Source of the DNA: Croceibacterium atlanticum
Lineage (GTDB): Bacteria > Pseudomonadota > Alphaproteobacteria > Sphingomonadales > Sphingomonadaceae
Reading direction: 5' to 3'
DNA length: 64,000 nucleotides
NCBI RefSeq assembly: GCF_001008165.2
Contig: NZ_CP011452.2
Location: 2,914,001 to 2,978,000, forward strand
Shown here: positions 16,720 through 26,799 of the stretch, piece by piece
Position numbering within the stretch: position 1 is the stretch's first letter
Layout of the letters: the number at the start of each line of letters is the position of its first letter
Notes under the pieces: generated by a model
Database searches by the model: none
What the model saw: the letters and a program-made list of their open reading frames with translations, nothing else
Told to the model about the DNA's origin: nothing
Program-made: the position numbers and the translations under genes

Positions 16720-17441
16720 CGAACCGGGCCTTCCGGGACAGTTTCCAGCGCGTCGCGCAATTGCTGCGCCGCCTTGGTGGAGATGGGCAGGCCGCAGCCA
16801 TAGAGAGAGGCGGGATAAGCTATCTGGCGGCCGGCAAAGGCCTTGCGGATCAGTGGGTGCTCGTTTGCCGTTTCGCGCAGCGATGGCTGGTCATAGGTGC
16901 TGTTGCCGCGCAGGATTGCATCCGGGCGGGCGAGCAGCAATTCTTCCATTCCATATGTGGAAAAGCGGCTGTCGGGCATGGTCGCAGCCACGTTTTCCGC
17001 CCCTGCCGCGCGAATGATTGCATCCGTCAGCGTGCCCTTGCCGGGGACGGAGCCATCGCCGTTCCAGGCCACCACGCGCATCGGTTCTGCCGGGGAGGTG
17101 GCGCCCAATTCGGCAAGATCGCGGTCCATCGCCGCAATCAGTTCTTCGGCGCGTTCGGGTTCCCCCACGGCGGCCCCGGCCTGCCTGGTGATGCGGCGAA
17201 TATCCTCGAAATTACTGGCCGAACCGATTTCGACCATCGGCGCCCCGACTTTTTCTGCCAGACGGTTCATCTGCTGCGCTGCCCAGGGATTGGTCAGGAT
17301 CAGGTCCGGCCGATCGCGCACCAGATCTTCCGCCGTGCCGCGATTGGTCCGCAGCCCGCGATCTGCGCCCGGCATCAGCACTTCGACTGCATCATGGGCA
17401 AGATAGGTAACGGATGCGATGCGATCTGGCGGCACCAGCAT
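16713..17441 (-). CDS. ABC transporter periplasmic binding protein (BtuF/FecB-like), N-terminus unresolved
   Basis: A helical-backbone metal-chelate/cobalamin binding protein. From the only in-frame ATG (17441) it reads MLVPPDRIASVTYLAHD for 242 residues. The same frame continues upstream with PQRIVSTNLCHDLLLL, the usual start of the mature domain. Before that is a good signal peptide (SWLSSALLALLFFVTAFTLI), with no stop until 17694-17696. No ATG, GTG or TTG exists in that stretch; the only candidate is a CTG at 17615. One extra C in the five-base run at 17606-17610 would instead join the frame to an ATG at 17636-17638. Either a non-standard start, a real frameshift, or a sequencing indel explains this. 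Confidence 0.78.
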   Translation of the reverse strand: MLVPPDRIASVTYLAHDAVEVLMPGADRGLRTNRGTAEDLVRDRPDLILTNPWAAQQMNRLAEKVGAPMVEIGSASNFEDIRRITRQAGAAVGEPERAEELIAAMDRDLAELGATSPAEPMRVVAWNGDGSVPGKGTLTDAIIRAAGAENVAATMPDSRFSTYGMEELLLARPDAILRGNSTYDQPSLRETANEHPLIRKAFAGRQIAYPASLYGCGLPISTKAAQQLRDALETVPEGPVRW

Positions 17442-17687
17442 CAGCAGCAGCAGATCATGGCAGAGATTGGTCGATACGATGCGCTGCGGCTTTTCGGGGG
17501 CGGGGCTGTTCCGCCTTTCCCGCTGCGGGGCTTCGCCACCTGCACTAATAAGGGTGAAGGCGGTGACAAAGAAAAGGGCGAGAAGGGCGCTAGACAGCCA
17601 AGAACGGGGGCGCAGCCCGAAAGGGCGCCGCCTCTCATCTCCTGCACTCGGTCCGCCTTGGTTTGCGATGGAAGCCTGCCTGTCAGC

Positions 17688-17730
17688 AAAAATTCAACAC
17701 GTCCGGCAGGCCATATGCTGCCGGACGTGT
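17688..17730 (-). terminator. Rho-independent terminator after gcvPB
   Basis: On the minus strand a perfect 13-bp stem (ACACGTCCGGCAG / CTGCCGGACGTGT) with an 8-base loop is followed by TTGAATTTTT. It lies about 50 bases past the gcvPB stop and separates the glycine cleavage operon from the ABC importer operon transcribed in the same direction. Confidence 0.9.
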
Positions 17731-17781
17731 GAATTCCACCGATTGAGGATGGTGGCCCCGTTCTCAGGCCCCGTTCCGTTC

Positions 17782-19341
17782 TCAGGCTTCGGGCGCGCTC
17801 CATGCGAGGCGCGGCTTGCGCGCGGCCTGCGCTTCATCGACCCGGCGGCGTGGCGCGAAGACCGGCGCCTGCGAAAGCGAGGGATCGCCATCGCGTGCCC
17901 GCTCGGCAATGGATCGCAGGGCGGTGATGAATTCGTCCAGCGTCGCCTTGCTCTCGCTTTCAGTCGGTTCGATCAGCATGGCCCCATGGACGACGAGCGG
18001 GAAATACATCGTCATCGGATGGAAGCCTTCGTCAATCAGTGCCTTGGCGACATCCAGTGTCGAAACGCCCTTGGCGAATCCGCCATCGGCGAACAGCGCT
18101 TCGTGCATGCAGGGGCCAGATGAAGCGAAGGGCGCTTCCAGCACGTCCTCCAGCTTGCGCAGCATGTAATTGGCGTTGAGCACGGCATCGCCCGATACCT
18201 GCCGCAAACCATCCGCGCCGTGGCTCATGATATAGGCGAGCGCGCGGGTGAACATGCCCATCTGTCCGTGGAAAGCGCTCATCCTGCCGAAGCTGGCCGT
18301 GCCGTCCGCCGCTGCCCCTTCTTCCTCCACCAGCCGCAATGTGCCGTCCCCGTCGCGCACGACCGAAGGGATCGGCGCATAGGGCATCAGCGCTTCGGAC
18401 AGGACGACCGGGCCGGAGCCGGGGCCGCCGCCACCATGCGGGGTGGAGAAGGTCTTGTGCAGATTGATGTGCATCGCATCGACGCCAAGATCGCCGGGCC
18501 GAACGCGGCCGACAATCGCGTTGAAATTCGCGCCGTCGCAATAGACATAGCCGCCCGCTTCGTGGACCGCGTCCGAAATCACTTTCAGATCGCGTTCGAA
18601 CAGGCCGCAAGTGTTGGGGTTGGTGATCATCACCCCGGCCACATCCGGGCCAAGCCGTGCGAGCAGGGCCTGCGTATCGATGCGGCCATCCGCCGCGGCG
18701 GGAATGGCTTCCACGCGATAGCCGGCAAAGGCCGCCGTCGCCGGATTGGTGCCATGCGCACTTTCCGGAACCAGGATGACTTCGCGCGGTTCGCCGCGTG
18801 CTTCCAGCGCGGCGCGGATGCACAGAATGCCGCATAATTCGCCATGGGCGCCTGCCTTCGGGCTCATCGCCACGCCGTGCATCCCGGTGAGCGTGACCAG
18901 CCAATGGGCCAGCTCTTCGATGACTGCCAATGCGCCCTGCACAGTGTTTTGCGGCTGCAAGGGATGGACATCGGCGAAGCCGGGCATCCTTGCGACCTTT
19001 TCATTCAGGCGCGGATTGTGCTTCATCGTGCAGGAACCGAGCGGAAAGATACCGCAGTCGATGGCGTAATTCTGGCGGCTGAGCCGCGTATAATGGCGCA
19101 CCGTTTCCGGTTCGGAGAGGCCGGGAAGGCCGATCTCTTCGCTCCGTTCCAGTCCGCCCAAACGGCTGGACGGGATGCTCGCCGGTTCGGGAAGGTCGAC
19201 ACCGCATGTGTCCTTGCCGCCAATCTCGAAGATCAGCTTTTCTTCCAGCATCAGCCCGCGATTGCCGGTCACGGTTCCGGGCATGTCGTCAGCTGCCGCT
19301 TCGGGCGTGGTGGGGCGCCAGCCTGCAGGATTCATGTTCAT
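17782..19341 (-). CDS. gcvPB: Glycine dehydrogenase (decarboxylating) subunit 2
   Basis: This is the C-terminal half of the split P-protein, the PLP-containing glycine decarboxylase of the glycine cleavage system. The 519-residue protein has the PLP lysine at K296 in [20 protein letters not shown], plus [24 protein letters not shown] and [15 protein letters not shown]. It acts as a heterotetramer with GcvPA, passing the aminomethyl group to lipoyl-GcvH. The start ATG overlaps the gcvPA stop (ATGA), with GGAGGT upstream. It is the last gene of the riboswitch-controlled operon and is followed by a strong terminator. Confidence 0.97.
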   Translation of the reverse strand: MNMNPAGWRPTTPEAAADDMPGTVTGNRGLMLEEKLIFEIGGKDTCGVDLPEPASIPSSRLGGLERSEEIGLPGLSEPETVRHYTRLSRQNYAIDCGIFPLGSCTMKHNPRLNEKVARMPGFADVHPLQPQNTVQGALAVIEELAHWLVTLTGMHGVAMSPKAGAHGELCGILCIRAALEARGEPREVILVPESAHGTNPATAAFAGYRVEAIPAAADGRIDTQALLARLGPDVAGVMITNPNTCGLFERDLKVISDAVHEAGGYVYCDGANFNAIVGRVRPGDLGVDAMHINLHKTFSTPHGGGGPGSGPVVLSEALMPYAPIPSVVRDGDGTLRLVEEEGAAADGTASFGRMSAFHGQMGMFTRALAYIMSHGADGLRQVSGDAVLNANYMLRKLEDVLEAPFASSGPCMHEALFADGGFAKGVSTLDVAKALIDEGFHPMTMYFPLVVHGAMLIEPTESESKATLDEFITALRSIAERARDGDPSLSQAPVFAPRRRVDEAQAARKPRLAWSAPEA

Positions 19342-20705
19342 GCCAGCACCTCCTGAAGCTCGGTGGAAAATGTTTCGATATCGTCCTCGCTCGTCGTTTC
19401 CGTCAGCGCCACCAGCAGTCCGCCTTCAAGGCTGCTATTGCCGGGATAGAGCCGGCCGAGCGAAACGCCGGCCAGCACGCCGCGATCGGCCAGGTCGCGT
19501 ACGACCTGCCGTGCATCCTTGCCTTCGGGCAGTTTCAGCGTGAATTCGTTGAAGAAGCTGTCATTCACGATCTCCACGCCGGGAATGGCGGCCAGCCGGT
19601 CCGCCGCGATGCAGGCAAGGCGGTGATTTTCCGATGCCAGTGCGCGGAGGCCCTTTTCACCCAGCAATGTCATGTGGATGGAGAATGCGAGCGCGCAGAG
19701 CCCGGAATTGGTGCAGATATTGCTCGTCGCCTTCTCGCGGCGAATATGCTGTTCGCGGGTGGAAAGCGTCAGCACGAAGCTGCGCTTGCCCTCTGCGTCC
19801 ACGCTTTCACCGCACAGGCGGCCGGGCATCTGCCGGACATGTTTGGCATCGCGCACGGCGAACAGGCCCAGATAGGGGCCGCCGAATTGCAGGCCCACGC
19901 CGATGGACTGCCCTTCGCCCACGACGATGTCCGCACCCAGTTCACCCGGCGATTTGATAGCCCCCAGCGCCACCGGTTCGGTGACGACGGCAACCAGCAA
20001 TGCGCCTTGTTCATGCGCGGCATCGGCAATCTTCGACAGGTCCGGCAGGCGGCCGAGAATGTCCGGATATTGAACCACGACGCAGCTTGTTTCGTCGTCG
20101 ATCGCCGCGATCAGCTCCGCCTCGCCGCATTCTGCGACCAGGGCCGGATCCGAATGCACGATCGTGTCGCGCGTGAACCTGGCCATGGTTTCGATGGTGG
20201 AAACATAATGCGGATGCAGGCCGGGGCTGAGCAGCGCCTTGCCGCGCTTCGTTATGCGCCGGGCCATGACCAGCGCTTCCCAGCAGGCGGTGGAGCCATC
20301 ATACATGGACGCATTGGCAACCGCGCAGCCGAACAGGCGGGCCACCTGCGTCTGGAATTCGAACAGCATCTGCAGCGTGCCCTGCGCGATTTCCGGCTGA
20401 TAGGGCGTATAGGCGGTCAGGAATTCGCCGCGCTGGATCAGGTGATCCACCGATGCCGGCACGTGATGGCGATAAGCGCCCGCGCCAAGGAAGAAAGGCG
20501 CGCTTCCCGCGGATATGTTTTGTGCCGCAAGCCGCGCCATATGCCGTTCGACTGCCAGCTCGCTCGCATGGAGCGGCAGGCCTTCTATCAATCCGGGAAG
20601 CCGGGCTTCCTCGGGAACATCGACGAACAATGCCTCGATCGAGGGGGAGCCCACGACTTCCAGCATTTCCGCGCGATCGGGATCGGTGAGGGGTAGGTAA
20701 CGCAT
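19338..20705 (-). CDS. gcvPA: Glycine dehydrogenase (decarboxylating) subunit 1
   Basis: N-terminal half of the split P-protein, 455 residues, starting [19 protein letters not shown]. Family blocks include [41 protein letters not shown], and [21 protein letters not shown]. It lies 25 bases downstream of gcvH and overlaps gcvPB by 4 bases. The split P-protein is usual in Alphaproteobacteria outside the Rhizobiales. Confidence 0.97.
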   Translation of the reverse strand: MRYLPLTDPDRAEMLEVVGSPSIEALFVDVPEEARLPGLIEGLPLHASELAVERHMARLAAQNISAGSAPFFLGAGAYRHHVPASVDHLIQRGEFLTAYTPYQPEIAQGTLQMLFEFQTQVARLFGCAVANASMYDGSTACWEALVMARRITKRGKALLSPGLHPHYVSTIETMARFTRDTIVHSDPALVAECGEAELIAAIDDETSCVVVQYPDILGRLPDLSKIADAAHEQGALLVAVVTEPVALGAIKSPGELGADIVVGEGQSIGVGLQFGGPYLGLFAVRDAKHVRQMPGRLCGESVDAEGKRSFVLTLSTREQHIRREKATSNICTNSGLCALAFSIHMTLLGEKGLRALASENHRLACIAADRLAAIPGVEIVNDSFFNEFTLKLPEGKDARQVVRDLADRGVLAGVSLGRLYPGNSSLEGGLLVALTETTSEDDIETFSTELQEVLA

Positions 20706-20730
20706 CAGATATCTGTCCCAGTCATTCCGG

Positions 20731-21105
20731 TCATTCGAGGCCGGCGAGGAATTCCTTGTAGGCGGCCTCGTTCATCAGGCCTTCCAGCTCGGCGGCGTCG
20801 GTCATGGTCAGCTTGAAGAACCAGCCGTCGCCATCGGCGTCCGAATTGACCAGCGCGGGGTCTTCCTCCAGCGCGGGATTGCCTTCCAGGACAGTGCCGG
20901 AAACCGGCGAATAGACTTCCGAGGCCGCTTTCACGGATTCAACCACGGCCGCTTCCGCGCCCTTGGCCAGTTCCTTGCCGGATTCGGGAAGTTCGACGAA
21001 CACCAGATCGCCCAGCTGGCTCTGGGCGAAATCGGTAATACCGATCGTGGCGGTTTCGCCATCGACGTCGATCCATTCGTGTTCTTCGGTGAAATAGCGT
21101 GTCAT
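20731..21105 (-). CDS. gcvH: Glycine cleavage system H protein
   Basis: Lipoyl carrier of the glycine cleavage complex, 124 residues. The lipoylated lysine is K59 in [17 protein letters not shown], within the barrel-sandwich hybrid domain. [20 protein letters not shown] and WFFKLTM are further family motifs. It shuttles the aminomethyl group from P-protein to T-protein. The start overlaps the gcvT stop by 4 bases (ATGA). Confidence 0.98.
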   Translation of the reverse strand: MTRYFTEEHEWIDVDGETATIGITDFAQSQLGDLVFVELPESGKELAKGAEAAVVESVKAASEVYSPVSGTVLEGNPALEEDPALVNSDADGDGWFFKLTMTDAAELEGLMNEAAYKEFLAGLE

Positions 21106-22244
21106 TTTCCGGCTCCTGCACGGTAGTAGCGATGAGGTACGAAAGGCATGGGCACGACCTTTGCGTCGAGCCGGCGATTGCGGACCTGTACGGATAGGGT
21201 TGCCCCTGGTTCGGTGTGGGCGATGTCCACGTAAGCCATGGCGATCGGGCGGCCGAGCGTGGGGGCGAAACCGCCTGACGTGACCGTGCCCACTTCATTG
21301 TCGCCCGCGAAGACCGCGGCGCCTTCGCGCGCGGGCAAACGCCCTTCAAATTCGAGGCCGACGCGCTTTGCCGGGGGGCCATCGGCCAGCAATTGCGCGA
21401 TCCGTTCCGCTCCGGGGAAGCCGCCTTCTTCGCGCCGTTGCTTGGACAGTGCGAAGGTCAGATCGGCAGAAACCGGATCGGTCACCGTGTCGAGATCATG
21501 GCCATAGAGCGGCAAACCGGCTTCCAGGCGCAGGGAATCGCGCGCGCCCAGGCCGATGGGCTTCACCCGTTCATCGGCCAGCAGGGCGGTGGCAAATTCT
21601 TCCGCAATCGTGGCGGGAAGCGAGATTTCGAACCCGTCCTCGCCCGTATAGCCGGATCGGCCAATGCCGATCGCGGCGCCATTCCAGGTGCGGCTGGTCG
21701 ATTGCATGAAGGACAATTCGCCAGATATGCCCGGGAACAGCCCATCCAGCACTGCCGCCGCTTCCGGTCCCTGCAATGCCAGCAGGGCGCGGTCCATCAT
21801 ATAGGTGAATGACAGGCTTTCAGGCAGATGCGCGCGAATATGGGTGATATCGTCATGCTTCGTCGCGCCGTTGACGACGAGGTAGAATGTCTCATCATCG
21901 CCAGTGCCGACATTGGTGATCATCAGATCGTCCAGAATGCCGCCATTGTCGGCCAGCAGCAGCGAATAGCGGATACGGCCCGGCTTCAATATCGCCAGAT
22001 TGGCGGGCAGCAGGGCTTCCAGCGCCTTCGTCGCACCGGGGCCGGAAATGATGATCTGGCCCATATGGCTGACGTCGAACAGTCCCGCATGTTCACGCGT
22101 CCATTCGTGTTCGGTCACGATGCCTTCGTACTGGATTGGCATCGAATAGCCCGCAAAAGGAACCATTCTGGCACCTCTGGCGCGGTGCCAGGCATCGAGC
22201 GGCAGGGGCCGCACTTCCTGTTCAAGGGGGACTGTTTCGTTCAT
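21102..22244 (-). CDS. gcvT: Glycine cleavage system T protein (aminomethyltransferase)
   Basis: GcvT transfers the methylene group from lipoyl-GcvH to tetrahydrofolate, releasing ammonia and forming 5,10-methylene-THF, which links this operon to FolD at 61.5 kb. The 380-residue form starts [11 protein letters not shown] at 22244 with GGGAG upstream; the frame extends nine codons further but without a ribosome binding site. Motifs: [46 protein letters not shown] and [20 protein letters not shown]. It is the first gene after the tandem glycine riboswitch. Confidence 0.97.
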   Translation of the reverse strand: MNETVPLEQEVRPLPLDAWHRARGARMVPFAGYSMPIQYEGIVTEHEWTREHAGLFDVSHMGQIIISGPGATKALEALLPANLAILKPGRIRYSLLLADNGGILDDLMITNVGTGDDETFYLVVNGATKHDDITHIRAHLPESLSFTYMMDRALLALQGPEAAAVLDGLFPGISGELSFMQSTSRTWNGAAIGIGRSGYTGEDGFEISLPATIAEEFATALLADERVKPIGLGARDSLRLEAGLPLYGHDLDTVTDPVSADLTFALSKQRREEGGFPGAERIAQLLADGPPAKRVGLEFEGRLPAREGAAVFAGDNEVGTVTSGGFAPTLGRPIAMAYVDIAHTEPGATLSVQVRNRRLDAKVVPMPFVPHRYYRAGAGK

Positions 22245-22295
22245 GCGCACGCTCCCGACAAACAACGGCAATGCCCGCAGCGGACATTTTCACCG

Positions 22296-22490
22296 TCGCC
22301 CCCTCTGTCGGGTAACCTGAGAGATTTGCGCGCAACCTGCGCCGCGCACTTTCCCCTTCGGTGGGATGGACCGCAATCCATCCGCTTTCCAGAGCGCCAT
22401 GACCGTGCCGAGGTCCTTTCGCCTGAGAGTTTCCGGGGCGGTTGCTCCTTCGGCGCTGCTCTTTCCAGAGAAAGAACAGGCTCTCCCACG
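22296..22490 (-). promoter_or_regulatory. Tandem glycine riboswitch (two aptamers)
   Basis: On the minus strand upstream of gcvT, two glycine-aptamer cores follow each other. The first (about 22490-22411) has CTCTGGAAAGAGC, CCGAAGGAGCAA and GGAAACTCTCAGGC followed by GAAAGGAC. The second (about 22398-22298) has CTCTGGAAAGC, ACCGAAGGGGAAAG and AATCTCTCAGGT. The CTCTCAGG signature occurs twice (22422-22429 and 22316-22323, minus strand). The layout matches the cooperative tandem gcvT riboswitch, which turns on glycine cleavage when glycine is plentiful. A TTGACC at about 22550 may be its -35 box. Confidence 0.93.
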
Positions 22491-22590
22491 ACACGAACGG
22501 GAATCGAAATTCCCGGTAGCTGGCTTGTCATCCTACGCCCGGCCGCAACGGTCAAGCGGAATGCTCCCGACTGAGAGAAGAAAAATGATT

Positions 22591-25500
22591 TCATGAACTT
22601 GCCTCCGGTTGCAGCCCCTTGTCGGACAGCGCAGACTGCAATTCGCGCGTCACGGCCTGGGGGGAGGAGGTGCGGCGGGTCAGCGCCGCATAGAGCACGG
22701 GGACGAGGAAAATCGTGACCAGTGTGGCGAGCGAGACGCCGGCCACCAGCACCATGCCGATGGCTGCGCGGGCGCCTGCGCCTGCGCCGGTGGCGAGGGC
22801 GAGGGGAACGCCGCCCATCACCGTGGCGATGGAGGTCATCAGGATCGGCCGCAACCGGCGGCGGGCAGCGCTGCGGATCGCATCGGCGAATTCCCGCCCT
22901 TCATCGCGCAGCTGGTTGGCGAATTCCACGATCAGTATGCCGTTCTTCGCGGCCAACCCGACCAGCATGACCAGGCCGATCTGGCTGTAGAGATTGATCG
23001 AATCCCCGGTCAGGGCGAGTCCGAACACACCCCCGGCAAAGGCCGGTGGAACCGCGGTGATGATCACGGCCGGGTGAATGAAGCTTTCGAATTGCGCCGC
23101 CAGCAGCAAATAGATGGTGACGATGGTGAAGCCGAACACGATCCAGATCGATGATCCGGTCTGCTTGAAGGATTCGCTTTCCCCGCGATAGCCGATTGCC
23201 AGCACTTCCGGCGATGCGCGCGCCTGGTCTTCAAGAAAGGCAAGCGCTTCGCCCATCGGATAGCCATCGGCCAGGCCGCCCTGCAGGGTGATGGCGCGCA
23301 TCTTGTTGAAGCGGCCCAGTTCGCGTGCAGAAGTTTCCTCGCGCAGGCTGACCAGGTTTGACAGGGGCACCAGTTCGCCGGTGCGGGAACGGACATAGAT
23401 GCTAGACAGCTTCTGTTCGCGGTCCCGTTCACTGGCGGCGGCCTGCACGATCACGCGATATTCCTCGCCATTCTGCACATAGGTGGAGACGCGGCGCGAT
23501 CCCATCAGCGTTTGCAGCGCCTGGCTGACATCTTCCACTGACACGCCCAGATCGCCCGCGCGTTCGCGATCGACATCGATCAGGATCTGCGGCTTGGATT
23601 CCACATAATCGGCATCGAGATTGATGATGCCGGGATTGTTGCGCGCGGCGGCCAGGATGCGATCGCGCGCGATGGCCAGTGAATCGTAAGTGGCCCCGGC
23701 GATGACGAAATTGATCGGCTGCCCGCGTCCGCGGCCCAGCGACGAGCGGACAGTGGCATTGCCGCGTACTGCGGCCAGCCCGGTCAGCGTGTTGTTCAAA
23801 TCCGCTGCCACGTCGGCCGAGGTCTGTTCGCGTTCTTCCCAGGGCGTCAGGAAGATCACCAGCCGCCCTTCGTTGAAATCGCTGTTGCCACGGCCGGAAG
23901 GCAGGCGCCCGATAACGCCGCGAATGGCGCCTTCGTCCATCATCGGCAGGACCTTCGCTTCCGCTTCGCGAACGAAGCCGTCCAGCGCGGCGAAGCTGGT
24001 GCCTTCCGGCGCGCTCAGGCGCGTTTCGATCACGCCGGTATCTTCCGCAGGGGCCAGTTCGGCGGGCAATGTGGTGAACAGCCATCCCGCCAGGGCCAGC
24101 ATTGCGGCCACCGGCGCATAGACCAGCAGCGGATGTTTGAAGCAGCGGTCCAGCCAGCCGGCATAACTTGCTTCCACCCGTGCGAAGATCTTGTCGATCC
24201 GGGCGGAGAAGCTGCCCGCCTGGTCATGCTTCAGGATCTTGGAACACAGCATCGGCGTCAGTGTCAGGGCGAGAAAGCCCGACAGGGCGATGGCGGAAAT
24301 CATTGCTGCGGCCAGTTCGCGGAACAGCAGGCCGGTCTGCCCGCTGATGAACATGACAGGCACGAAGACCGCGCAGACAACCAGCGTGGTGGCAATCACC
24401 GCGAAACCGACCTGGCGTGCACCGAGATAGGCGGCGACCAGCGGCTTTTCGCCATTTTCGATCCGGTGATGGATATTTTCCAGCACCACGATCGCATCAT
24501 CGACCACCAGCCCGATGGCGAGCACCAGCGCGAGCAGGGTAAGCAGGTTGATCGAGAAGCCGAACAGCCAGAGCACGGCGAAAGTGGCCAGCAGGCAGAT
24601 CGGCACGGTGATTGCCGGGATCAGCGTGGCACGCCAGCTGCCCAGAAACAGGAAGATGACGAGGACGACCAGCACCGCCGCTTCGCCCAGCGTGTGATAG
24701 ACGCTTTCAATCGCCCGATCGATGAAGAGAGAGGAATCGGATCCGGTATCCACCGTGATCCCTTCGGGCAGGTCCGGTTCCATCGCGGCCATCGCTGCCT
24801 TGGCGTCTTCCGCCACTTTCAGCGTATTGGCCCCGGACTGGCGCACCACGCCCAGTCCGACGCCCGTCTCTCCGTTGAGGCGGAACCTTGTATAGGGGTT
24901 TTCCGGGCCGCGTTCGATCCGCGACACATCGCCCAGGCGGACGAGATAACCATCGGCGCCGCGGCCCACCACCAGGGACCCGAAATCCTCCGGCGTGACA
25001 AAGGAGCGGTCGACCCGGAGGGAGAGATTGCGCTGGGTGGATTCGATGCGGCCGGCCGGAAGTTCCACATTCTGGGTGCGCAGGGCCGTTTCGATATCGC
25101 GCGGCGTCAGCTGGTAAGCGGCCAGCCGGTCCATATCCAGCCAGACGCGCATTGCCGGGCGGGAATCGCCGAATACATTGACCTGTGCGACGCCATCCAC
25201 ATTGGAAATACGGTCCACCAGAACGCGTTCGGCGTAATCGCCCAGTTCCAGCGGATCCCAGCCCTGGCCGCGCACGATAAAGAACAGGATCGGCCTTGCA
25301 TCGGCATCGACCTTGCGCACTTCCGGCGCCAGCGCATCTTCGGGCAGATTGTCGGACGCGCCGGATACCCGGTCGCGCACATCATTGGCCGCGGCATCGA
25401 CATCGCGGCCGGGCGAAAATTCGATCGAGATATCCGACCGTCCGTCGCGCGAAAGCGAGGTGATAGTCTCGATACCGGCGATCCCGGCCAGCCGGTCTTC

Positions 25501-25701
25501 CAGTGGCTGGGTAATACGGCTTTCGATCACGGCGGCGCTGGCGCCGGTATATTCGGTGCTGACCGACACCACCGGCGGATCCGTTTCCGGCAATTCGCGC
25601 ACGGACAGGCTGAGAAAGCCCACGATCCCGATGATCGTAAGCAAAATCGCCGTCACGGCGGCCACGACCGGCCGCCTTACCGAAAGATCCGAAAGGACCA
25701 C
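22591..25701 (-). CDS. RND-family multidrug efflux permease (HAE1 type)
   Basis: A 1036-residue inner-membrane proton/drug antiporter. It has 12 transmembrane helices with two large periplasmic loops, and starts MVLSDLSVRRPVVAAVTAILL. The proton relay is visible: paired Asp in GLVVDDAIVVLENIHH (TM4) and Lys in GLAAKNGILIVEFANQLR (TM10), which marks the HAE1 rather than the heavy-metal HME group. The GTG start directly follows the adaptor stop (TAGGTG), so the pair is translated together. No outer-membrane TolC partner is encoded nearby, so it probably uses a shared one. The exported substrate is unknown. Confidence 0.95.
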   Translation of the reverse strand: MVLSDLSVRRPVVAAVTAILLTIIGIVGFLSLSVRELPETDPPVVSVSTEYTGASAAVIESRITQPLEDRLAGIAGIETITSLSRDGRSDISIEFSPGRDVDAAANDVRDRVSGASDNLPEDALAPEVRKVDADARPILFFIVRGQGWDPLELGDYAERVLVDRISNVDGVAQVNVFGDSRPAMRVWLDMDRLAAYQLTPRDIETALRTQNVELPAGRIESTQRNLSLRVDRSFVTPEDFGSLVVGRGADGYLVRLGDVSRIERGPENPYTRFRLNGETGVGLGVVRQSGANTLKVAEDAKAAMAAMEPDLPEGITVDTGSDSSLFIDRAIESVYHTLGEAAVLVVLVIFLFLGSWRATLIPAITVPICLLATFAVLWLFGFSINLLTLLALVLAIGLVVDDAIVVLENIHHRIENGEKPLVAAYLGARQVGFAVIATTLVVCAVFVPVMFISGQTGLLFRELAAAMISAIALSGFLALTLTPMLCSKILKHDQAGSFSARIDKIFARVEASYAGWLDRCFKHPLLVYAPVAAMLALAGWLFTTLPAELAPAEDTGVIETRLSAPEGTSFAALDGFVREAEAKVLPMMDEGAIRGVIGRLPSGRGNSDFNEGRLVIFLTPWEEREQTSADVAADLNNTLTGLAAVRGNATVRSSLGRGRGQPINFVIAGATYDSLAIARDRILAAARNNPGIINLDADYVESKPQILIDVDRERAGDLGVSVEDVSQALQTLMGSRRVSTYVQNGEEYRVIVQAAASERDREQKLSSIYVRSRTGELVPLSNLVSLREETSARELGRFNKMRAITLQGGLADGYPMGEALAFLEDQARASPEVLAIGYRGESESFKQTGSSIWIVFGFTIVTIYLLLAAQFESFIHPAVIITAVPPAFAGGVFGLALTGDSINLYSQIGLVMLVGLAAKNGILIVEFANQLRDEGREFADAIRSAARRRLRPILMTSIATVMGGVPLALATGAGAGARAAIGMVLVAGVSLATLVTIFLVPVLYAALTRRTSSPQAVTRELQSALSDKGLQPEASS

Positions 25702-26763
25702 CTAGCCGGCCCTTCCCTGGGAATCGCCTTCGATCTGCACCTCTATCCCGTCGGCGACCTTGATCACGCCTTCCGTGACCACGCGATTGGTGGGGGCAAG
25801 GCCGATGATTTCGATCACGCCATTATCGCGCATCCCGGTCTGCACATTGGTGCGTTTCACCTTGCCGTCCGCGCCCACGACATAGACGAAGCGATCCTGG
25901 CCTTCGCCGACGATGGACAGTTCCGGCACCGCCAGCGCGCTGCGCCGCGCGCTTTGCACGGCGACTTCCAGCAGCATGCCCGGTTTCAGCCGGGCGCCCG
26001 GATTGGGCAGGATCGCGCGGACCAGCAGGGCACGTGTGGCAGGATCGATCACGGGATCGATCACGGATACGGTACCGGTGAAGGTTTCGCCCGGAAAAGC
26101 GGCCGACGTGACAGTGATGGGCTGACCTGCGCGGAGCGAACCGAGAGCCGTTTCCGGCACGGAAAAGTCCAGCTTTATGCGTGAGAGATCGCTCACCGTG
26201 GCAATTGCATCGCCCACCGAAACGATAGTGCCGGGGGAAATCGTGCGCAGGGACACCGCGCCGGTCAGCGGCGCACGGATCGTCCGGTCGGCAATGCGCG
26301 CCCGCGCATCGTCGGCATTGGCGCGGGCCTGCGCCGCCTGTGCCACCTGCTGATCCAATTGGGCCTGCGTCGCAAAGCCGCGATCGAACAGCGACTGGAT
26401 GCGTTCCAGCTGGGTTCTGGCCAGTTCTTCCTGCGCCATTGCGGATTGCAGCGCGGCCTGTTCCTGCGCCTGGTCCAGCGTGGCGATCAATTGTCCGCTG
26501 CGCACGAAATCGCCATCGTCGAACAGGAGCTTTTCGACCCGTTCGGCGACCGGCGATGCGATGGTGACCTGTTCATTGGCGCGCGCCGTGCCGACCGCCT
26601 CGATCACGTCCACGAAGACATGCGGCGCCGGCTGCGCGACCTTGACGAGCGGCGCCGGGCCGGCGCCCGAAGGGGCGTCCGCGCCGGAACCGCAGGCGGA
26701 AAGCATCAGGGCGGGCAACAGACAGCGAAATGCTGCTCCGGGCCGCCAACGGGGCGTCATCAC
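25702..26763 (-). CDS. RND efflux periplasmic adaptor (membrane fusion protein)
   Basis: A 353-residue adaptor that links the RND pump to an outer-membrane channel. The N-terminus has a lipoprotein signal ending LSACGSG, so it is probably lipid-anchored. The order is barrel-sandwich half-motif (EQVTIASPVAERVEKLLFDDGDFVRSGQLI), alpha-hairpin (AQEQAALQSAMAQEELARTQ and following), second lipoyl half (TIRAPLTGAVSLRTISPGTIV), then beta-barrel. It lies 36 bases downstream of the metalloprotease gene on the same strand and abuts the permease. Confidence 0.94.
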   Translation of the reverse strand: MMTPRWRPGAAFRCLLPALMLSACGSGADAPSGAGPAPLVKVAQPAPHVFVDVIEAVGTARANEQVTIASPVAERVEKLLFDDGDFVRSGQLIATLDQAQEQAALQSAMAQEELARTQLERIQSLFDRGFATQAQLDQQVAQAAQARANADDARARIADRTIRAPLTGAVSLRTISPGTIVSVGDAIATVSDLSRIKLDFSVPETALGSLRAGQPITVTSAAFPGETFTGTVSVIDPVIDPATRALLVRAILPNPGARLKPGMLLEVAVQSARRSALAVPELSIVGEGQDRFVYVVGADGKVKRTNVQTGMRDNGVIEIIGLAPTNRVVTEGVIKVADGIEVQIEGDSQGRAG

Positions 26764-26799
26764 CGTTGACTTTCTGTCAGGTGGAACAGGTGCCTGGCG

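Noticed and set aside
17631-17780. Cobalamin riboswitch ahead of the ABC importer
   Set aside because: The region holds the gcv terminator and about 100 bases of leader; no B12-box sequence is present and it is too short for a full aptamer.
17441-17803. 120-codon minus-strand [16 protein letters not shown]...
   Set aside because: It crosses the gcv terminator and gcvPB end in a different frame from the binding protein, and shows no domain.
24133-26184. 683-codon plus-strand frame opposite the RND genes
   Set aside because: Antisense shadow of the RND permease and adaptor, with no recognisable domain.
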